Part shown: positions 1 through 6,189 of the stretch, one piece after another | Position numbering within the stretch: the stretch's first letter is position 1 | Layout: the number at the start of each line of letters is the position of its first letter | From: Actinomycetota bacterium | GTDB lineage: Bacteria > Actinomycetota > Thermoleophilia > Gaiellales > Gaiellaceae | Assembly: GCA_013816275.1 (NCBI GenBank) | Contig: JACDER010000002.1 | Location: forward strand, 1 to 19,528 | Direction of reading: 5' to 3' | DNA: 19,528 nt | The notes under the pieces: model-generated | Seen by the model: only the letters and a program-made list of their open reading frames with translations | What the model was told of the DNA's origin: nothing | Database searches by the model: none | Made by a program: the position numbers and the translations under genes

Positions 1-586
1 GGTCCGAGTCGACCTCGAGCACCTCGTCCAGCGCTTCCTCCTGCAGCGGCTCGAACGCCGATCCCTCGAACGCGGCTCGCCACTCGTCCCCGTGCGCCTT
101 CGCCACGCGGCCGTAGCGCATGAACGGATCGTTCAGAAGCTCGACCGCTTCCTCTGGAATCGGAGGCTCGACCTCCCACCACATCTTCCAGAGCAATGCG
201 AGCCCTCCGCCCGGGCGCAGGACGCGTGCGATCTCGCGGAGCGCCGCAGGCCCGTCGAACCAGTGGAAGGCCTCGCCCACGAAGACCGCGTCGACCGATG
301 CGTCCGCCAGCGGGATGTGCTCGGCCGTTCCGGCGAGTGCATCAACGCCGCGAATCAAGCTTCGCATCGCGTCGTTCGGCTCGACGGCGATCACGCGCTC
401 GAACCGCTGCGCGAGCGGCCGCGTCAGCTTTCCGGTGCCGGCGGCGAGGTCGAGCACGGTCGCGCTCTGCTCGAGGCCGAGCTCCGAGCTGATGAGATCG
501 AGCGCCTCCGCCGAGTACTCGGGCCGGACGCGTTCGTAGAGCTCCGCGACGTTCCCGAAGCTGAGGGCGAGGCCGTCGCTAGCCAA
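1..586 (-). CDS. Class I SAM-dependent methyltransferase, C-terminus cut by window edge
   Basis: I translated this frame by hand; it is open from 586 to the left edge and 195 residues are visible. It is a Rossmann-type methyltransferase (Methyltransf_11-like). Motif I VLDLAAGTGK lies at residues 44-53, the acidic end of strand 2 is E69 in AVEPN, and the AFHWFD segment at about 106-111 followed by ALREIARVLRPGG at about 115-127 is typical of the family. The substrate cannot be told. The best start is TTG at 586-584, just before the conserved SFGNVAELYERVRPEY segment; this overlaps the end of the acyl-CoA dehydrogenase gene by 8 bp, so translational coupling is likely. No clear ribosome-binding site is seen. 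The rest of the gene lies outside the window. The family call is firm; the start is less so. Confidence 0.85.
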   Translation of the reverse strand, partial: MASDGLALSFGNVAELYERVRPEYSAEALDLISSELGLEQSATVLDLAAGTGKLTRPLAQRFERVIAVEPNDAMRSLIRGVDALAGTAEHIPLADASVDAVFVGEAFHWFDGPAALREIARVLRPGGGLALLWKMWWEVEPPIPEEAVELLNDPFMRYGRVAKAHGDEWRAAFEGSAFEPLQEEALDEVLEVDSD

Positions 587-1760
587 CGCCGGCAAGCAAG
601 AACGCTCGGTTCTCCTTGAGCATCTCTCGCGCAATCACGAGGCGCTGGATCTGGTTCGTCCCCTCGTAGATCTGGGTGATCTTGGCGTCGCGCATCATCC
701 GCTCGACCGGGTACTCGCGCATGTACCCGTAGCCGCCGAGCACCTGGACGGCGTCGGTCGTGACGTCCATGGCGGCGTCCGTGCAGTAGAGCTTGGCCAT
801 CGCGGAGATCTTCGTGATCTCGTCCGCGGGCGCGCCCTCGTCGATCATCAGCCCGCACTTGTAGAGCAGCCCGCGCGCCGCCTCGCACTTCGTCTCCATG
901 TCGGCCAGCATCGCCGCGATGAGCTGGTGCTGTGCGATCGGCTTGCCGAACGTCTCCCTCGAGCGCGCATACTCGAGCGCGTAGTCGGTCGCACCCTGGG
1001 CGAGGCCGAGACCCTGCGCTCCGATCCCCGGCCGCGAGCGGTCGAGGATGCGCATCGCGATCTTGAACCCGTCCCCCTCCTCTCCGAGCAGGTTGACGGC
1101 CGGAGTGCGGCAGTCGTTGAAGAAGATCTCGCCGGTCGTCGAGCCCTTGATTCCCATCTTCGGCTCGATGCGGCCGACCTCGAACCCCGGTGCGCTCGCC
1201 TCGACGACGAAGGCGGAAATGCCTGCATGCCCCGCCTCGGGATCGGTCTTGGCGAACACGGTGTAGAGGTCGGCGACGCCGGCATTCGTGATGAAGCGCT
1301 TGGAGCCGTTGAGGACGTACTCGTCGCCGACGCGCTCCGCCGTCGTCCGCATGGCCGCCGAGTCCGAGCCCGAGCCCGGCTCGGTGAGCGCGTAGGCGGA
1401 GAGCCATTCGCCGCTCGCCAGCCTCGGAAGGAACCGCTGTTTTTGGTCCTCGTCCCCTGCCAGCTTGAGCCCGAGCGAGCCGAGCTCCTGGACGGCGAGG
1501 ATGAGCCCCGTCGTGGCGCAGACCTTCGAGATCTCCTCGATCGCGACCAGCACCATCAAGGCGCCCGTGCCGGTGCCGCCGTACTCCTCCTCGAACGGGA
1601 GCCCGAAGAGCTCGTGCTCGCGGAAGAGCTCGACCATGTCCCACGGGAACTCGGCCGCCTTGTCGATCTCCTCCGCGCGCGGCGCGATCCGCTCCCGCGC
1701 CAGCGTGCGCACGAGATCGCGGATCTCCCGCTGCTCGTCGCTCAGGGGGTCGTAGGGCAC
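579..1760 (-). CDS. Acyl-CoA dehydrogenase
   Basis: A 393-aa FAD-dependent acyl-CoA dehydrogenase of usual family length, which oxidises an acyl-CoA to the 2-enoyl-CoA and passes electrons to ETF. The N-terminal helical domain is at about 1-115. The signature ALTEPGSGSD is in the middle beta domain, and the C-terminal helical domain carries QVLGGYGYMREYPVERMMRD and then ITQIYEGTNQIQR. E366 in that last motif is the family's catalytic base. Chain-length preference (short or medium) cannot be decided here. The frame stays open far upstream, but similarity begins at VPYDPLSDEQREIRDLVR, so GTG 1760-1758 is chosen. A TACACT hexamer sits exactly 6 nt before that GTG, which fits a leaderless start. 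The methyltransferase gene overlaps its 3' end. Confidence 0.93.
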   Translation of the reverse strand: MPYDPLSDEQREIRDLVRTLARERIAPRAEEIDKAAEFPWDMVELFREHELFGLPFEEEYGGTGTGALMVLVAIEEISKVCATTGLILAVQELGSLGLKLAGDEDQKQRFLPRLASGEWLSAYALTEPGSGSDSAAMRTTAERVGDEYVLNGSKRFITNAGVADLYTVFAKTDPEAGHAGISAFVVEASAPGFEVGRIEPKMGIKGSTTGEIFFNDCRTPAVNLLGEEGDGFKIAMRILDRSRPGIGAQGLGLAQGATDYALEYARSRETFGKPIAQHQLIAAMLADMETKCEAARGLLYKCGLMIDEGAPADEITKISAMAKLYCTDAAMDVTTDAVQVLGGYGYMREYPVERMMRDAKITQIYEGTNQIQRLVIAREMLKENRAFLLAGVG

Positions 1761-1772
1761 GGGCTGAGTGTA
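1758..1772 (-). promoter_or_regulatory. -10 box and leaderless start of the acyl-CoA dehydrogenase gene
   Basis: TACACT at 1772-1767 is followed by 6 nt and then GTG, so the predicted transcription start falls on the first base of the start codon. A weak -35 (acGACt) lies 17 bp upstream. No Shine-Dalgarno sequence is present. Confidence 0.5.
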
Positions 1773-1805
1773 GTGCGGGAGAACTACTGAGTCGTGTTCC
1801 GTGTC

Positions 1806-1820
1806 GGCGCCGATGGCGCC
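1806..1820. terminator. Short GC hairpin without T-tract, 3' of the VOC gene
   Basis: GGCGCC-GAT-GGCGCC is a 6-bp perfect stem with a 3-nt loop. It lies 28 bp past the stop of the VOC gene and upstream of the separately promoted acyl-CoA dehydrogenase. No T-run follows on either strand, so a terminator role is only inferred. Confidence 0.25.
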
Positions 1821-1848
1821 CCGAGCGCGACCGGGCATGGGCGGTCGT

Positions 1849-2583
1849 TCAGCGGTTGTGACAGACCGACTCGATGTTGTTGCCGTCGGGATCGAGGACG
1901 AAGGCGCCGTAGTAGCCGGGGTGGTAGTGCCGCTCGCCCGGCGCGCCGTTGTCGCGGAAGCCCGCTGCGGTCGCGACGCGATGGAACTCGTCCACGCTCG
2001 CATTGTCATGCGCCGCGAATGCGATGTGCAGGTTCTCCGTCGGGTCGCCCTGGGTGAGCCAGAGGCTACCGCCGCGGGCGCCGAGCCCCACCCACTCGTC
2101 ACCGTCCGGTTCGTTTCCGGTTGCCCACACGCCACGGCCGAGCGGCTCGAGGACGGTCTCGTAGAAATGCCGCGCGGCGCCGAGATCATGGACGCGGATG
2201 AAGACGTGGTCGATCATGTTCGGCGTCTCGAAACCATGGTGGACGGCCTCGATGTTGTTCCCGGCCGGATCGAGCACGAAGGCCCCGTAGTAGTCCTCGT
2301 GGTACTTCGGCCGAGGGCCGGGCGGCCCGTTGTCCTGGAAGCCCGCCTCGGTGGCGGCGCGCCAGAACGCGTCAACCGCGTCGGTCGAGCCGGCGGCTAC
2401 CGCGACGTGCGCACGCCGGGTCACGGGCCGGTCCTCGCCCGCGATCGCAACCGACAGGTCGCCCCATTCGAAGAAGTGGCTGTCGGTCTCAGGCTCGCCG
2501 AAGCCGAGAGGCTCGAGTGCCGCCTCGTAGAACTTGTGCGCCTCGTCCAGGTCAGGGACGCGGATCGTGACGTGGTCGAACAC
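1849..2583 (-). CDS. Two-domain VOC (glyoxalase/bleomycin resistance/dioxygenase) protein
   Basis: A 244-aa protein made of two tandem VOC modules, residues 1-118 and about 123-244. They are clear internal duplicates. Each starts with (F/I)DHV-IRV-DL, has a (K/R)FYE--LEPLG-type helix, and ends with [14 protein letters not shown]. Likely metal ligands are H4 and E112 in the first half and H126 and E238 in the second, with a further His per half near 59 and 186. VOC proteins bind a metal and act as lyases, epimerases, dioxygenases or drug-binding proteins; the substrate cannot be predicted. GTG 2583 is chosen because the first module begins there; an AGGG lies 9 nt upstream. Divergent from cyclophilin across 33 bp. 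Members of this subfamily are usually single-module proteins of about 120 aa. Confidence 0.85.
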   Translation of the reverse strand: MFDHVTIRVPDLDEAHKFYEAALEPLGFGEPETDSHFFEWGDLSVAIAGEDRPVTRRAHVAVAAGSTDAVDAFWRAATEAGFQDNGPPGPRPKYHEDYYGAFVLDPAGNNIEAVHHGFETPNMIDHVFIRVHDLGAARHFYETVLEPLGRGVWATGNEPDGDEWVGLGARGGSLWLTQGDPTENLHIAFAAHDNASVDEFHRVATAAGFRDNGAPGERHYHPGYYGAFVLDPDGNNIESVCHNR

Positions 2584-2603
2584 CCCAGGGGACCCTACTT
2601 CGA

Positions 2604-2619
2604 TAGCGTCTCCCGCATG
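2604..2619 (+). promoter_or_regulatory. Candidate -10 box and leaderless start of the cyclophilin gene
   Basis: TAGCGT at 2604-2609 is 7 nt before ATG 2617. There is no Shine-Dalgarno sequence in the 33-bp divergent gap. The hexamer is weak on its own; it gains weight from the same spacing at other genes in the window. Confidence 0.35.
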
Positions 2620-3078
2620 GCCAACGCGACCCTGCACACGAACCACGGCGCGATCGAGATCGAGCTCCACGAGGCCGACGCGCCCAAGACCGTCGGGAAC
2701 TTCACCAAGCTCGCCGGTGAGGGCTTCTTCGACGGGCTGATCTTCCACCGCGTCATCCCGGACTTCATGGTCCAGGGCGGCGACCCCGAGGGCACTGGAA
2801 CGGGCGGGCCCGGCTACACGTTCGAGGACGAGTTCAATCAGCATCCCGTCGCCCGCGGCGCGCTCGCGATGGCGAACTCCGGCCCGAACACGAACGGCAG
2901 CCAGTTCTTCATCGTCACCGCCGATGCCTGTCCGTGGCTCGACGGGAAGCACACCGTCTTCGGGCAAGTGACGAGCGGGATGGACGTCGTCGACGCGATC
3001 TCGAGCCTGCCGCGAGACGCGCGGGACAAGCCTCGCGAGGACGCGGTCATCGAACGGGTCGAGCTGGCCGTCAGCTAG
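2617..3078 (+). CDS. Cyclophilin-type peptidyl-prolyl cis-trans isomerase
   Basis: A 153-aa single-domain cyclophilin, which catalyses cis-trans isomerisation of Xaa-Pro bonds during folding. The core motif [15 protein letters not shown] is at 43-57 and includes the catalytic Arg45, with Phe50 and Gln53. [13 protein letters not shown] follows at 60-72, [15 protein letters not shown] at 85-99, and [12 protein letters not shown] at 107-118. There is no signal peptide, so it is cytoplasmic. The open frame extends far upstream, but homology begins at [11 protein letters not shown], so ATG 2617 is the start. Its stop codon overlaps the stop of the convergent protease gene within the tetranucleotide CTAG. 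Confidence 0.96.
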   Translation: MANATLHTNHGAIEIELHEADAPKTVGNFTKLAGEGFFDGLIFHRVIPDFMVQGGDPEGTGTGGPGYTFEDEFNQHPVARGALAMANSGPNTNGSQFFIVTADACPWLDGKHTVFGQVTSGMDVVDAISSLPRDARDKPREDAVIERVELAVS

Positions 3079-3869
3079 GGCAGCAAGACGTACAGACCGA
3101 GGAAGGCGCGCGCCTGCGGCGTGTCCAGGCGGTAGTCCACGTTCGTCGCCTTGCAAACGGCGTCGCCCGTGATCGTGATCGACACTTGGCGATTCGTCCC
3201 CTCGATGAACTGGGGACCGCCGGAGTCTCCGTAGCAGGTGCCGCCGTCGCCGTGTGCCGGATTGCCCGACAGCTTGAGCCAGACGTCGGTGAGCGAGTTG
3301 AACCCACCGGTCGCGACGCGCCGCTCGCCGGTGAAGAGGAACACATGGCCGCCAGGGGCATTGGCCGGCTCCTGGTCGCCGTAACCGACCGATGTGAACC
3401 GGGTGCCGTTCAGCAGCTTCTGCTTCTTCAGTTGATCGAGCAGACCGGCAGCCGGAAGGTCCACGGGCAAGATGTCTGTGATCGAGTCTTGGAAAGTAAC
3501 GACGGCAATGTCCTCGGGATCGGATGTGCGCTGGTTGTACAGCGGATTCGTGTGCATAACGCCGCCGGGATACACCTGCGAAGAGCCTGCCGTATAGGTC
3601 GAATCGAAGCTGACACCGACGTCTGTGATCCCTAGGCTCTGCAGATAGGCGGTGCAGTGTGATGCCGTCAGGAAGACGTTCTTCGAGATCAAGGTGCCCG
3701 AGCAAACGATCTTGTAAGACTTTAGCGGCGAACTACGAGCGACGAGCGCACCCGTGCTCGGATGGCCGTTTCCGTCCGGCTCGCCGTACGTGATCGCGTA
3801 CGCGCCGGTGGCACCGAACACGGCGATAAAGAGGACTAGAAGAAGGAGCGGCTTCTTCACAGCACCCAT
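3075..3869 (-). CDS. Secreted trypsin-like (S1) serine protease
   Basis: A 264-aa exported chymotrypsin-fold protease. Residues 1-25 form a signal peptide (KK, then a hydrophobic stretch, with a likely cut after AYA). The catalytic triad is visible: H71 in LTASHC, D120 in DPEDIAVV, and S216 in GDSGGP. C56/C72 flank the His loop and C212/C239 may form a second disulfide. The natural substrate is unknown. ATG 3869 gives a full signal peptide; GTG at codon 4 is a possible alternative. Base composition looks lower in GC than the neighbours: I counted 53% GC at 3481-3540 and 52% at 3661-3720, against about 70% at 4441-4500. That may mean later acquisition. Divergent from the amidohydrolase across 48 bp and convergent with cyclophilin. 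Confidence 0.93.
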   Translation of the reverse strand: MGAVKKPLLLLVLFIAVFGATGAYAITYGEPDGNGHPSTGALVARSSPLKSYKIVCSGTLISKNVFLTASHCTAYLQSLGITDVGVSFDSTYTAGSSQVYPGGVMHTNPLYNQRTSDPEDIAVVTFQDSITDILPVDLPAAGLLDQLKKQKLLNGTRFTSVGYGDQEPANAPGGHVFLFTGERRVATGGFNSLTDVWLKLSGNPAHGDGGTCYGDSGGPQFIEGTNRQVSITITGDAVCKATNVDYRLDTPQARAFLGLYVLLP

Positions 3870-3905
3870 CGTAGCCCGGTTTCACCGAATTTCAAGCACG
3901 ATACG

Positions 3906-3920
3906 TACGATTTCGGTGTG
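3906..3920 (+). promoter_or_regulatory. -10 box and leaderless start of the amidohydrolase gene
   Basis: TACGAT at 3906-3911 matches TATAAT at 4 of 6 positions and lies exactly 6 nt before GTG 3918. A TTCACC (3881-3886) could be a -35 with a long 19-bp spacer. No ribosome-binding site is visible. Confidence 0.5.
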
Positions 3921-5465
3921 ATCCTGGAGAACGGCGTCATCCGGACGATGGACCCTGCACTGCCGGAAGCGGCTGCGCTCGCGATCGCGGGGGACCGAAT
4001 CGCCGGCGGCGTCGGCACGCACGAGACGGCGCTCGCGAGCCCGGAGCGGATCGATCTGCGCGGCCGGTGCGTCCTGCCCGGGTTCACCGATTCGCACGTC
4101 CATTTCCTGCTCTGGTCGCTCGCTCAGGACGAGGTTCAGCTCAAGGGTGCGCAGACGCTCGAGGAGGCGGTCGCGCGGGTCGCCGAGGCAGCGGCCCAGG
4201 CCCCGCGTGGGGCGTGGGTCCGCGGCAGCGGCTGGAGAAGCGGCGACTGGTCGCCTTCCGTCGAGCCGACGAAGGAGGACCTGGACGCAGTCGCGCCCGA
4301 TTCTCCGGTCGCGCTGATCGCGCGCGACGGCCACTCCCTGTGGCTGAACTCCGCGGCGCTCGCCTCGGCTGACGGCGATCTCCAGGTCGACGGCGGCGTG
4401 GTCGAGAGAGACGAGTCGGGCGATCCGACCGGAGTCCTGCGCGAAGAGTCCGCCTGGGAGTTCCGCAGGGAACGCGTGCTGGCGGCGATCTCCGACGACG
4501 CGTGGGTCGAGCTGATGCGCCCTGCGCTGCGGCTGGCAGCGTCGCGCGGCGTCACCGCGATTCACGACAAGGACGGCTGGCTCGGCGCGCTCCCGCGCTT
4601 CCAGCGGCTCCGCCGGGAGGACGCGCTGCCCCTTCGCGTCTGGCAATCCCTTCCCGCCGCCATGCTGGACGAAATCGCGGCAGTGGGTCTTTCGTCCGGG
4701 CTCGGGGACAACTACCTGCGGGTCGGCTACATCAAGGCGTTCATGGACGGGACGCTCGGGTCGGAGACGGCGCGACTGCTCGACGGCTCGGGCGTCGAGA
4801 TCACCAGCCGGGACGAGCTCGCCGACATCGTCCGGCGGGCCGCGGCCGCCGGCTTCCCAGTCGCCGTCCACGCGATCGGCGATCTCGCCAACCGCGAGGC
4901 GCTCGACGCGTTCGAGGAAACACGCGAGCTGTGGGCTCCGCTCGGCCTGCGGCACCGGATCGAGCACGCCCAGTTGCTGGCCTGGGAGGACGTCCCGCGG
5001 TTCTCCGCCGTCGGCGTCGCCGCCTCGGTGCAGTTCAGCCACGGGCCGTCGGACCGCGACCTCGCCGACCGCATCTGGGCGGGGATGGCGGAGCGCTCGT
5101 ACGCCTACCGGTCGCTCTGGGATGCGGGCACGCTGGTCGCGAACGGCTCCGACGCACCCGTCGAGGAGCTCGATCCGCTCGCGGGCATCTGCGCCGGCGT
5201 CCTGCGAACGCTCGACGATCGCCCGGCCTGGCATCGCGAGCAGGCGCTCACGGTCGAGCAGGCGCTGCAGGCGACGACGGTCAACCCGGCCTGGCTCACC
5301 GGGGACGAGCGGCGGCGAGGCAAGCTCCTGCCCGGGTACCTCGCGGATCTGGTCGTCCTCGACCGCGATCCGCTGTCGTGCGAGCCCGGGGAGCTGCCGG
5401 AGATCTCGATCGTGGCCACGATGTGCGGGGGACGCTGGACGCACAACCCGCCCCCATGGGACTAG
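3918..5465 (+). CDS. YtcJ-type amidohydrolase (Amidohydro_3 family)
   Basis: A 515-aa metal-dependent hydrolase close to the usual length of the YtcJ/N-substituted formamide deformylase group. The N-terminal segment carries the urease-like beta sandwich (ILENGVIRTMDP, then LRGRCVLPGFTDSHVH). The metal-binding HxH is H60/H62. Other candidate active-site residues are K273 (YIKAFMDGTLGS), H318 (VAVHAIGD), H350 (HRIEHAQLL) and D412 (NGSDAPVEELDP). Family enzymes hydrolyse amides or formamides; the substrate here is unknown. It has no signal peptide. GTG 3918 is chosen because the fold begins at once and a -10 box sits 6 nt before it. A 42/43-bp repeat begins 6 bp after the stop codon. Confidence 0.92.
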   Translation: MILENGVIRTMDPALPEAAALAIAGDRIAGGVGTHETALASPERIDLRGRCVLPGFTDSHVHFLLWSLAQDEVQLKGAQTLEEAVARVAEAAAQAPRGAWVRGSGWRSGDWSPSVEPTKEDLDAVAPDSPVALIARDGHSLWLNSAALASADGDLQVDGGVVERDESGDPTGVLREESAWEFRRERVLAAISDDAWVELMRPALRLAASRGVTAIHDKDGWLGALPRFQRLRREDALPLRVWQSLPAAMLDEIAAVGLSSGLGDNYLRVGYIKAFMDGTLGSETARLLDGSGVEITSRDELADIVRRAAAAGFPVAVHAIGDLANREALDAFEETRELWAPLGLRHRIEHAQLLAWEDVPRFSAVGVAASVQFSHGPSDRDLADRIWAGMAERSYAYRSLWDAGTLVANGSDAPVEELDPLAGICAGVLRTLDDRPAWHREQALTVEQALQATTVNPAWLTGDERRRGKLLPGYLADLVVLDRDPLSCEPGELPEISIVATMCGGRWTHNPPPWD

Positions 5466-5470
5466 CACCT

Positions 5471-5513
5471 GTGGACGCGGTGCCAGGCACGCTTGAGGGT
5501 GGTCGAGGGTTGG
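5471..5513 (+). repeat. 42/43-bp repeat, copy 1
   Basis: This unit runs from GTGGACG to GAGGGTTGG and shares all but two positions with copies 2 and 3 (it has C at 5478 and G at 5491 instead of A and C). It contains the core palindrome GTGCCAGGCAC. It begins 6 bp after the amidohydrolase stop codon. The preceding ten bases share ACTAG-NNN-CT with those before copy 2. I do not recognise this family. Confidence 0.85.
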
Positions 5514-5640
5514 GGATTTGTCGCGATTCACGAGCTGATTTCGAGGCCTGGACTGAGAACCAGCGTGCTCGCATCTCGACGCCGCCTGGGACGCTCGACG
5601 AGGGCGGGGCGCTACGCGCGTCCAGCGGGGACTAGAGACT
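5514..5640. other. Non-repeat spacer between repeat copies, with a 41-codon open frame
   Basis: The spacer has no recognisable gene. Reading from the TTG at the end of copy 1 (5510) gives a 41-residue open frame ending at TAG 5633-5635. It has no similarity I recognise and is probably not a gene, or is a gene remnant. It ends in GGGGACTAG, echoing the GGGACTAG at the end of the amidohydrolase gene, so each repeat block is preceded by the same stop-codon context. Confidence 0.4.
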
Positions 5641-5682
5641 GTGGACGAGGTGCCAGGCACCCTTGAGGGTGGTCGAGGGTTG
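5641..5682 (+). repeat. 42-bp repeat, copy 2 (tandem with copy 3)
   Basis: A perfect 42-bp tandem partner of copy 3. The period is 14 codons, so the frame reads VDEVPGTLEGGRGL twice without a stop. It includes the 13-bp perfect palindrome GGTGCCAGGCACC at 5649-5661. Confidence 0.9.
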
Positions 5683-5725
5683 GTGGACGAGGTGCCAGGC
5701 ACCCTTGAGGGTGGTCGAGGGTTGG
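5683..5725 (+). repeat. 42/43-bp repeat, copy 3 (overlaps the GNAT start codon)
   Basis: Identical to copy 2 and directly abutting it. Its last bases GAGGGTTGG supply the TTG start codon proposed for the acetyltransferase at 5722-5724. Its internal GAGGGTGG (5707-5714) could serve as the ribosome-binding site, about 7 nt upstream. Confidence 0.88.
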
Positions 5726-6189
5726 CGATCCGGCCGGCGCGCCCGGACGACCTCGAGTCGCTGCTCACGATCCAGCGCGCCGCATCGACGACCGCGTTCG
5801 CGCACATCTTCCCGCCCGAGCGCTATCCCTTCCCCGACGACGCGGTGCGGGAGGAGTGGCGTGAGGCGCTCGGCGCCGACGAGATCGAGATCCACGTCGC
5901 GGACGCGGACGGGGAGCCGGTGGGCGTGGTGACCGTCGATCGCGATCTTCTCGGCCAGCTGTACGTTCTTCCCGGCCGCCAGGGCTCGGGCGTCGGCTCG
6001 ACCTTGCACGACCTGGCACTCGAGCGGCTACGCGCCAGAGGCCACTCCCGCGCCCGGCTCTGGTGCCTGACGGAGAACTGGGACGCCCGTCGCTTCTACG
6101 AGCGGCGGGGCTGGACGCTCACCGACGTGACCAGGGCCGTCCCCTTCCCGCCGAACCCGATCGACGTGCAGTACGCGCGCGAGCTATAG
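5722..6189 (+). CDS. GNAT family N-acetyltransferase
   Basis: A 155-aa single-domain GNAT enzyme that transfers an acetyl group from acetyl-CoA to an unknown amine. AIRPARPDDLESLLTIQ is the usual first strand and helix. QLYVLPGRQGSGVGSTLHDLALERLRARG contains the acetyl-CoA-binding motif A (R/Q-x-x-G-x-G/A). LWCLTENWDARRFYERRGW is motif B. The open frame runs back through two repeat copies to GTG 5641, adding a repetitive VDEVPGTLEGGRGL leader. I choose TTG 5722 because the domain starts there, but GTG 5641, 5650, 5683 and 5692 are all in frame. It ends in a 12-bp palindrome that also encodes the end of the convergent peptidase. Confidence 0.88.
   Translation: MAIRPARPDDLESLLTIQRAASTTAFAHIFPPERYPFPDDAVREEWREALGADEIEIHVADADGEPVGVVTVDRDLLGQLYVLPGRQGSGVGSTLHDLALERLRARGHSRARLWCLTENWDARRFYERRGWTLTDVTRAVPFPPNPIDVQYAREL

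Noticed and set aside
927..1790. 287-aa plus-strand open frame opposite the acyl-CoA dehydrogenase
   Set aside because: Antisense shadow; the opposite strand has the full acyl-CoA dehydrogenase with all motifs.
1761..2189. N-terminal extension of the acyl-CoA dehydrogenase
   Set aside because: It overlaps the VOC gene in another frame, is Ser/Arg/Thr-rich, and is not part of the family. The GTG at 1760 has a well-placed -10 box.
4502..5635. 377-aa plus-strand open frame overlapping the amidohydrolase and repeats
   Set aside because: Out-of-frame shadow, Arg/Gly-rich. Only its last 41 codons lie outside a real gene and they match nothing I know.
5471..5725. CRISPR array
   Set aside because: Only three units, two of them directly abutting with no spacer and one 127 bp away. 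There are no cas genes.
3882..5807. 641-aa minus-strand open frame opposite the amidohydrolase
   Set aside because: Antisense shadow of a clear coding gene in GC-rich DNA; no recognisable domain and low-complexity Arg/Pro-rich composition.
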